Made by a program: the position numbers and the translations under genes
Shown here: piece by piece, positions 58,283-64,000 of the stretch
Layout: the number at the start of each line of letters is the position of its first letter
How positions within the stretch are numbered: the stretch's first letter is position 1
The notes under the pieces: model-generated
What the model was told of the DNA's origin: nothing
Seen by the model: only the letters and a program-made list of their open reading frames with translations
Database searches by the model: none
Source: Fimadaptatus sp948467645
GTDB lineage: Bacteria > Bacillota > Clostridia > Christensenellales > Aristaeellaceae
Direction: 5' to 3'
Length of the DNA stretch: 64,000 nucleotides
Assembly (NCBI GenBank): GCA_948467645.1
Contig: CAOKFD010000002.1
Location: forward strand, 1 to 64,000

Positions 58283-60604
58283 TTATTTTGGGTTTTGTGC
58301 GTCTTTATCGCCCTTTGCACGCTTTCGATATTCGCTCGGCGTCACTCCCAAATTGCGTTTGAATGCGCTTCTAAGGTTATACACATGCTCAAATCCGGTT
58401 AGCGATGCGATCTCATCCAACGACAGCGGTCGGTCTATCAGCTTAAGCGCATGGTCTATGCGCAAGCGCTCGATATATGCCGAGAAGTTTACTCCAGTGC
58501 AATCTTTGAACGCACGGCTAAGATATGCGTCGGCTATCGAAAAATGCGTTGCCGCGCTTGATAGCGTCAGTTCGGGATCGGTATAATTCCCGTCTACATA
58601 TTCCCGCACTGAATTTATAAGGGCGTCGGTGCGCCCGGATTGGCGCTTCTGAACTCTTGATACAAACTCGTCCAGGCATTCCAATATGCCGTCAAGCGCA
58701 TGTGAAGCGTTGTCCATCGTCATTATCCGCTGCACGGCATTTTCCATATGTTTCTGCTCGCCGTTTCCGTCGTTGCCCAGCATTTGGCCAATGCGCATTA
58801 TTGTGGCGCACATGCCGTTTATGAGCAGGCTTTGCGACTGCGACATATGACCGCTAAGTCTTTCCGCACCGAACACGCTCAAAACCAGTTCATGCACCTT
58901 GCCGCCGTTTCCGGCTATGGTAAAGTTGATAAGCTGATTCTCCACGTCCAGCGAATATGAATAGGCTCGTACGGGCATATTTCGCTGATATTCGATCGAT
59001 ACCCCCTGCCTTTCGGGATATAGATACAGCATATCCGCACAACGCGCGTATGCGTAACTAATATCTGTAAAACGCTCTATCGGCACTGATATTACGCACT
59101 TTATACACATATCGCGGCCATCCGAATCCTCGGATATGCGTTTAAGTGCGTTCCTAAGCTGCGTTTCAATATCATCCATTTCGCTTGCGGTTATGCTAAA
59201 TATAAGCACGCAGCCGTTCAGCGACGTTTCGAACAGGTCGTATTCCGCGCCGATCGTTTCAGAAAAGGCCTTGGTGCGTATTGCGCTCATGGTACTGGCT
59301 TCCGCTATGCTGAGTTCTGTGCCTATGCGTTCAAACCTTACAAGAGCCAGCATAAATGGGCCGCTGAGTTTGGGCTGATTTATGTACTCCAGCATATCCG
59401 TCGCTTCTTTATCGTCGCTGAAATAACCGCCCAATAGATTTTCAAAGAATAGCTGGTCGATTACATTTATCTGGCGCGATACGTACTGCTTCATCTGATT
59501 GTGTTTGACTATCAGCTCGTTTACATTGTTGCTGAACTGCTGCATGGTATTTAGCGCCATAATGTAGTTGTCAGGCTTGACCTGCTTGATCTCCGACGCA
59601 TACATTTGTTTCAGGTTATACGATATTCTGTCCAGCGGCATACCTAGTCTGCGCGCAAAATAGACAGCCGCTATCGTGCCGAATATTACCGACAGTATTA
59701 CTACCAATATAATCACGTTCCTGAGCCACGATACCTTGGACGTTATTGCAGCTGTGGGTATAAGTACGTTGTACTCAAGCTGATTATACTTTGACCGCAT
59801 AGACACTTTTACCATATTATGGCCTTCTTCCGTCGGCACAGCCTCTATTGCCGGACATGCCATTATTATCTCGCCGCCCGAGGTCTGCGCCCATGCCACC
59901 GCGCCCGTCTCAGTCTCTATCGCCATTTCCATATCGCTTATAAATTTACTCGCATTTATGATAAACACAACGCTTCCACGCGACAGGCCATCTTTGTATA
60001 GAGGCCATACCATCAGCCCAAGCTGACAGCTTTGCTTATTGCCGCCGCTATACCCTTCCAATGTAGCCTGACGCGCAGGTATGAAGTAGCAATTTCTGCT
60101 ATCGTTGATTATTTTATTCCACCCCTTCTCATCTATACATTCCATACTCAAAAAGTGCGGATAATATATCGATGAGCGCATGAAGCTATACCCGCTTTTC
60201 GCCTCATAAAGCGTATCAGGAGTTTTAAGGTATACCAAAAAGTCATATATTATTGTGCCGCCAGTATAAAGCTGCTTAAGCTCGTTGCGAAACTGCATCG
60301 ACTGCATTACCGTGTTTGGATCATCATATGGCGATTTGCTGGTCAAAAGCGAGTTCATATACGTTGATTCAAGCAGCTGGGACATTATGTCACGTATTCT
60401 GCGAAAGTCTGCGTCCATATTCTCGACATTCATGCTGAGCATCGCACGCGTTTTACTATACTCGTTCTCGGATACGACTCTAATCGTATATGTATAAAAA
60501 ATGCTGCCAATAAGCACCGGTATCATCGCTACTATCAAAAAAGTTGCAAGGAATGAATACATGATTCGCTTGGCATACTTATTTTGCGTCGCATTTGTAG
60601 CCAT
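58283..60604 (-). CDS. membrane-anchored AraC-family transcriptional regulator
   Basis: 773 residues. A transmembrane helix near residues 15-40, a long extracytoplasmic sensor (about 40-285, Cache-like in length), a second helix near 290-315, a HAMP-like linker, and a C-terminal AraC domain (LSSAATHFSIADAYLSRAFK; LDEIASLTGFEHVYNLRSAF; NLGVTPSEYRKRAK). Same build as the regulator at 482 but transcribed on its own from a strong promoter, upstream of the third sugar operon, which it probably activates. AAAGGAG precedes the ATG. Confidence 0.9.
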   Translation of the reverse strand: MATNATQNKYAKRIMYSFLATFLIVAMIPVLIGSIFYTYTIRVVSENEYSKTRAMLSMNVENMDADFRRIRDIMSQLLESTYMNSLLTSKSPYDDPNTVMQSMQFRNELKQLYTGGTIIYDFLVYLKTPDTLYEAKSGYSFMRSSIYYPHFLSMECIDEKGWNKIINDSRNCYFIPARQATLEGYSGGNKQSCQLGLMVWPLYKDGLSRGSVVFIINASKFISDMEMAIETETGAVAWAQTSGGEIIMACPAIEAVPTEEGHNMVKVSMRSKYNQLEYNVLIPTAAITSKVSWLRNVIILVVILSVIFGTIAAVYFARRLGMPLDRISYNLKQMYASEIKQVKPDNYIMALNTMQQFSNNVNELIVKHNQMKQYVSRQINVIDQLFFENLLGGYFSDDKEATDMLEYINQPKLSGPFMLALVRFERIGTELSIAEASTMSAIRTKAFSETIGAEYDLFETSLNGCVLIFSITASEMDDIETQLRNALKRISEDSDGRDMCIKCVISVPIERFTDISYAYARCADMLYLYPERQGVSIEYQRNMPVRAYSYSLDVENQLINFTIAGNGGKVHELVLSVFGAERLSGHMSQSQSLLINGMCATIMRIGQMLGNDGNGEQKHMENAVQRIMTMDNASHALDGILECLDEFVSRVQKRQSGRTDALINSVREYVDGNYTDPELTLSSAATHFSIADAYLSRAFKDCTGVNFSAYIERLRIDHALKLIDRPLSLDEIASLTGFEHVYNLRSAFKRNLGVTPSEYRKRAKGDKDAQNPK

Positions 60605-60649
60605 ACGCTCTGCTCCTTTACATAGTTTGATGTTAAATGCATGTGTTTA

Positions 60650-60678
60650 AGTATACATTGCGTTTATCGTTTTGTCAA
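60650..60678 (-). promoter_or_regulatory. promoter of AraC regulator gene
   Basis: Minus strand TTGACA (60673-60678), 17-nt spacer, TATACT (60650-60655). Confidence 0.85.
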
Positions 60679-60740
60679 TTATACCGTCTGGCATCACTTT
60701 TATCCGGATAGCGCAATACATTTTTACTCAATATAAAATA

Positions 60741-60770
60741 TCTCCGCGCCTTTTGATTCAGGCGCGGAGA
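60741..60770 (-). terminator. terminator of cobT
   Basis: TCTCCGCGCC/GGCGCGGAGA, a perfect 10-bp stem, followed on the minus strand by TATTTTATATT. Confidence 0.8.
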
Positions 60771-60801
60771 CACAATACAGATTGGGTTTTATGCGGCACG
60801 A

Positions 60802-61875
60802 TTATCGCTTTTCCTCGCGCATATCCACATAATCTCTCCTATCGATTTTTGCCCCGCCGAACGACACCATGCTGTTCATTGTATACAGCGCGTCGTCCAT
60901 TATCTGCATCATTATCGGGCATCCGCTTCCCTCGCCCAGGCGCATGTCCAGATTAAGCCGGGGGTCAAGCCCCGCCTCTTTCGCGGCCAGCAGAAACGCC
61001 GGCTCAGCCGATACGTGCGAGCCGAACAGATACCCGCGTACATCGGGCTGAATGCGCGTCGCGCACACGGCCGCGACCATGCCTATAAAGCCGTCCACGA
61101 TCGCCGCGATATGCGACTGCGCCGCGCCTATGTAAGCGCCCGTCATTGCGCATATGTCAAGGCCGCCCACCTTGCCAAGTACGTCAACCGGGTCGGTCGG
61201 GTCAGGCTGGTTCAGCGCAATTCCACGGCGCACCACCTCGCGCTTGAGGGCGAACTGTTCCTCGCTCAGCCCCGCGCCGCGCCCCACTGTCACGCCCGCG
61301 TCCGCTCCCGTCAGCGCCGACAGCACCGCCGCCGAGGTGCAGGTATTGCATATGCCCATCTCGCCCACGCCGATTACACTTATGCCCTCGCTCGCGGCCT
61401 TTATTGCGGCGGCGCGGCCGATTTCGATGGCCTGAACCGCTTCGTCACGGCTCATCGCAGGGCCTGTCGTGAAGTCGTGCGTGCCCGGCATTACCTTTTT
61501 GTTTATTAGCGGCGCGCAGGTTTCGGCTGGCGCGTTTATGCCCACGTCGTAGACTTCGATAGCCGCGTTTGCGCGCTCGGCCAGCCTGCCCATGCCGGTA
61601 AGCCCTTTGGCTATATTTATGCCCTGAACCCGCGTGACCGACTGCGGCACGGGCGATATGCCCTGCGCGTGCACGCCGTTGTCGGCACAGAATACCAGCA
61701 TCCGCCGCCGGTCGATGTTTGCGGGAATGCGCCTGAATATGCCCGCCAGATGGATTACTATCGTCTCCAGCTCGCCCAGCGCGCCTATGGGCTTGGCCAG
61801 CGAGTCTATGTAGTCCCGCGCCGCGGCCATCGCACGCGCGTCAGCCGGCCTTACGGGGGTAAGATAATCGCTCAT
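60802..61875 (-). CDS. cobT: nicotinate-nucleotide--dimethylbenzimidazole phosphoribosyltransferase
   Basis: 357 residues, the usual length. DYIDSLAKPIGALGELE at the start, VFCADNGVHAQGISPVP, GVGEMGICNTCTSAAVLSAL, and MRLGEGSGCPIMMQIMDDAL with the catalytic Glu near the C-terminus are CobT signatures. It makes alpha-ribazole phosphate, or an analogue from another base, for the lower ligand of cobalamin. No other cobalamin gene is in the window. AAAGGC precedes the ATG. It follows the pyrimidine-nucleoside phosphorylase gene by 93 nt with a hairpin between; co-transcription is likely but not certain. Confidence 0.95.
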   Translation of the reverse strand: MSDYLTPVRPADARAMAAARDYIDSLAKPIGALGELETIVIHLAGIFRRIPANIDRRRMLVFCADNGVHAQGISPVPQSVTRVQGINIAKGLTGMGRLAERANAAIEVYDVGINAPAETCAPLINKKVMPGTHDFTTGPAMSRDEAVQAIEIGRAAAIKAASEGISVIGVGEMGICNTCTSAAVLSALTGADAGVTVGRGAGLSEEQFALKREVVRRGIALNQPDPTDPVDVLGKVGGLDICAMTGAYIGAAQSHIAAIVDGFIGMVAAVCATRIQPDVRGYLFGSHVSAEPAFLLAAKEAGLDPRLNLDMRLGEGSGCPIMMQIMDDALYTMNSMVSFGGAKIDRRDYVDMREEKR

Positions 61876-61920
61876 TCAAATGCCTTTCAATAACACGGTT
61901 TGATGTGGCAGCGATTTAAG

Positions 61921-61953
61921 GCATATGGCCGAGGTTTTGCCCTGGCCATATGC
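61921..61953. terminator. hairpin between phosphorylase gene and cobT
   Basis: GCATATGGCC/GGCCATATGC, a perfect 10-bp stem. On the minus strand CTTAAATC follows without a U-run, so it is more likely a processing or stabilising element than a full terminator. Confidence 0.5.
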
Positions 61954-61968
61954 CCGTATCACCCGAGA

Positions 61969-63276
61969 TCACTCGCGTATGACCGCATGTATCAGCGGCG
62001 CGGGCTCCATGCGCTCGTCGCCGATGTCGATTGCGCCGAGCAGCATCGCCTGTGCGCGTTCGAGATTCTTCTTATCGTTCACATGCAGCTCGGCCAGCTC
62101 GTCGCCCGCGTCCACATGCTCGCCCAGCCTGTGGCGCAGTATCAGACCCACGCCCAAGTCTATCACATCGTCCATACTCTCGCGGCCAGCGCCCAGCAGC
62201 ATCGACGCGCGGCCTATGTCGCACGCGCGCATCGCATTTATCCAGCCGCCGCGCGGCGCGCGCACCGAAATCTTCTCATTGCAGCCCGGCAGCAGGCTCA
62301 GATCGTCCACAACGCGCGCGTCGCCGTGCTGTGCCGCGATCATCTGGCGCAGTTTCTCAAGTGCCGCGCCCGAGTCCATCTTTTCGCGCATAAGCTTGCG
62401 CGCCGCTTCGGGCGTGTCGGCCACGCGCGACGCGATCAGCATCAGTTCGCCCAGACTGAATACAACGTCCTTCAGCGCGCCGCCGTTTTCGCCGCGCAGT
62501 ATGCGCACAGCATCCTCTACCTCCAGCGCGTTGCCGATGTACATGCCCAGCGGCTGGTTCATGTCCGTGACCAGCGCGGCCACGTTGCGCCCCGCCTGAC
62601 AGCCTATGCGCACCATGTCGCGCGCCAGCTTGCGCGCGTCCTCGTCGCGCTCCATCAGCGCGCCCGAGCCGCTCTTTACGTCCAGCACAATCGCGCGCGT
62701 GCCCGCCGCCAGCTTCTTGGACAGTATCGACGACACTATCAGCGGCAGCGAATCAACAGTACCGGTCACGTCGCGCAGGGCGTACAGCCGCTTGTCGGCG
62801 GGCGCGAGATGCGCGCTCTGCCCCGCGACCGCACAGCCCACGCGCTGTACAATCGATATGAATTCCTGCGGCTCCAGCTGATGACGGAAGCCGGGTATCG
62901 AGTCCAGCTTGTCCAGCGTGCCGCCGGTAAAGCCCAGCCCGCGCCCGCTCATCTTGGCGACCGGCGCGCCGCACGCCGCAATCAGCGGCGCGAGTATCAG
63001 CGTAGTCGTATCGCCCACGCCGCCGGTGGAATGCTTGTCGACCGGTATGCCGTCGATGGCATTTAGGTCAAGCGTATCGCCCGAATGCTCCATATCTATG
63101 GTCAGGCGCACGGTCTCGCGGTCGGTCATGCCGTTTATGCGTATCGCCATCAGCAGCGCCGCCAGCTGGTAATCCGGCGTGGCCGGGTCTATCGTCGCGT
63201 CAACAAACTGATCTATCTGCGCGTCGGTCAGCTCGCCGCCGCACTTTTTCACTTCAATAATATCGAGTATGTTCAT
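61969..63276 (-). CDS. pdp: pyrimidine-nucleoside (thymidine) phosphorylase
   Basis: 435 residues, normal for the family. VDKHSTGGVGDTTTLILAPL is the phosphate-binding motif, KMSGRGLGFTGGTLDKLDSI the signature block, and VLDVKSGSGALM the base-binding region. It splits uridine, deoxyuridine or thymidine into the base and (deoxy)ribose 1-phosphate. Bacillota enzymes often accept several pyrimidines, hence the choice of pdp over deoA. AGGAGG precedes the ATG, 21 nt after the DNA glycosylase gene, so one operon. Confidence 0.95.
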   Translation of the reverse strand: MNILDIIEVKKCGGELTDAQIDQFVDATIDPATPDYQLAALLMAIRINGMTDRETVRLTIDMEHSGDTLDLNAIDGIPVDKHSTGGVGDTTTLILAPLIAACGAPVAKMSGRGLGFTGGTLDKLDSIPGFRHQLEPQEFISIVQRVGCAVAGQSAHLAPADKRLYALRDVTGTVDSLPLIVSSILSKKLAAGTRAIVLDVKSGSGALMERDEDARKLARDMVRIGCQAGRNVAALVTDMNQPLGMYIGNALEVEDAVRILRGENGGALKDVVFSLGELMLIASRVADTPEAARKLMREKMDSGAALEKLRQMIAAQHGDARVVDDLSLLPGCNEKISVRAPRGGWINAMRACDIGRASMLLGAGRESMDDVIDLGVGLILRHRLGEHVDAGDELAELHVNDKKNLERAQAMLLGAIDIGDERMEPAPLIHAVIRE

Positions 63277-63297
63277 GACAATCCTCCTCGGATTAGT

Positions 63298-63786
63298 TTA
63301 TTTCACCGCAATGCCCGCGCCCGCCAGCGCCGCGCGCCACGCGGACTTCTTCTCATCATATTTAATGGTATAGGCAGGGCTGGTCGAGGGCAGGCGCAAT
63401 GTTGGTATGTCAAGGCCCTTTATGTGCCGCCTGTACAGCGCCGCCGCCGTGCCACCGTTAAGCAGTATCTTTTCCAACTGCATGTTCTTAGCAAGCGATG
63501 GTATGTCGTTCGCCACCTCGTTGCGTATCATTGAATCGCTGCTTGTCTCGCGCTCGCAGCAATGGCACACGTCCCACAGCGCTATGCCGTGCGCCAGCAG
63601 CATACGGCCGCGCGCCTCATAATCGGCTATATATTCGCCGCACAGCAATTCGCACATTATCGGCCAGAACGCATTGCGCGGGTGGGCGTAATACTGGCCG
63701 TCCTCCAGCGACTTTACCGACGGCATTGAGCCGAGTATCAGCACGCGGCATTCGGGCGACCATATCGGAGCGAAACCGGTAATCAT
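63298..63786 (-). CDS. DNA-deoxyinosine glycosylase (UDG family 6)
   Basis: 162 residues. GFAPIWSPECRVLILGSMPS opens the uracil-DNA-glycosylase fold; YYAHPRNAFWPIMCELL is the motif A region with Asn, and LRLPSTSPAYT is the late motif (LPSTSPA). This matches hypoxanthine-DNA glycosylases, which remove deaminated adenine from DNA. The ribosome binding site is weak (CGGTG). First gene of a run with the pyrimidine phosphorylase and cobT, all concerned with nucleobases or base-like ligands. Confidence 0.88.
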   Translation of the reverse strand: MITGFAPIWSPECRVLILGSMPSVKSLEDGQYYAHPRNAFWPIMCELLCGEYIADYEARGRMLLAHGIALWDVCHCCERETSSDSMIRNEVANDIPSLAKNMQLEKILLNGGTAAALYRRHIKGLDIPTLRLPSTSPAYTIKYDEKKSAWRAALAGAGIAVK

Positions 63787-63846
63787 TCGTTTAATGCACC
63801 GCTTTCATATGCATATTAATCAATTTCCAATTCTCTGCACATCGCA

Positions 63847-63875
63847 ATTATAACAGATTGGGATTAATGTGTCTA
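63847..63875 (-). promoter_or_regulatory. promoter of glycosylase-phosphorylase operon
   Basis: Minus strand TAGACA (63870-63875), 17-nt spacer, TATAAT (63847-63852). To the right (63876-64000) no supported gene is seen. Confidence 0.65.
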
Positions 63876-64000
63876 TGCAAATTCTGCAATGTGCGGTATA
63901 ATGGATTGTAAGGCGAATGATTTATACAGGGCGCTGGAAATACCCGGCCCGCATTGTCATACCGATTGCGGAATATACGCAATGCGCCGCTCCGGCGCGC

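Noticed and set aside
63901..64000. Open frame running off the right edge, starting MDCKANDLYRALEIPG
   Set aside because: Its ATG overlaps a TATAAT box, has no ribosome binding site, and another frame is equally open; 100 nt are not enough to call a gene.
1..64000. CRISPR arrays, tRNA or rRNA genes, transposases, integrases, prophage genes
   Set aside because: Intergenic regions were read for regular repeats, cloverleaf ends and rRNA-like blocks, and the proteins for recombinase motifs; none was found.

Overview
The window looks like chromosomal DNA of a GC-rich, spore-forming member of the Bacillota, probably an uncultured gut or plant-fibre-degrading Clostridia lineage. Two adjacent alpha/beta-type small acid-soluble spore protein genes, two T-box leaders (thrS, glyS), strong AGGAGG ribosome binding sites, frequent TTG/GTG starts and LplB/YtcP-type sugar ABC transporters all point there. 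No rRNA, tRNA, CRISPR array, transposase or prophage gene was seen. Genus and species cannot be read from the sequence.

Left part (1-18.7 kb): two sugar-import operons on the minus strand. The first (6273 down to 1) encodes two permeases, a solute-binding protein, a membrane-anchored AraC-type regulator and the start of an alpha-L-arabinofuranosidase. The second (12298 down to 6663) encodes a solute-binding protein, two permeases, a sugar isomerase/epimerase and a Gfo/Idh/MocA dehydrogenase. It is divergent from a YesN/YesM-like two-component system (12605-15822). A secreted protein of unknown function and an L-fucose/L-arabinose isomerase-like enzyme follow, divergent from each other.

Middle (18.7-35 kb): a 160-bp non-coding element with terminal inverted repeats, a DUF975 membrane protein, xpt, an XRE/S24 regulator translationally coupled to a secreted protein, a 56-residue peptide with its own promoter and terminator in front of a heterodimeric ABC exporter, a deaminase with a signal peptide, a MATE pump divergent from a TetR regulator, a second isomerase, a GNAT enzyme, T-box-controlled thrS and the two spore protein genes.

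Right-middle (35-51.5 kb): a CDF metal exporter with a manganese-type site and an AT-rich five-gene operon (36.8-40.6 kb: two secreted proteins, two ABC-2 permeases and an ATPase), which is the best candidate here for an undescribed system. Then come T-box-controlled glyS, a flavoprotein, a TetR regulator sharing a 13-bp operator with a neighbouring membrane protein, an MBL hydrolase, a cupin, a beta-helix surface protein, a methionine-sulfoxide reductase, a YccF protein, an ArsR regulator and a second Gfo dehydrogenase.

Right end (51.5-64 kb): a VanY-like carboxypeptidase, a third sugar operon (58111 down to 52701: two permeases, binding protein, GH36 alpha-galactosidase) with its membrane-anchored AraC regulator upstream, then a minus-strand run of DNA glycosylase, pyrimidine-nucleoside phosphorylase and cobT. 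Overall the region describes uptake of plant-derived oligosaccharides that are hydrolysed inside the cell, plus housekeeping and accessory secretion functions. Function assignments come from motifs read by eye; no database search was run.
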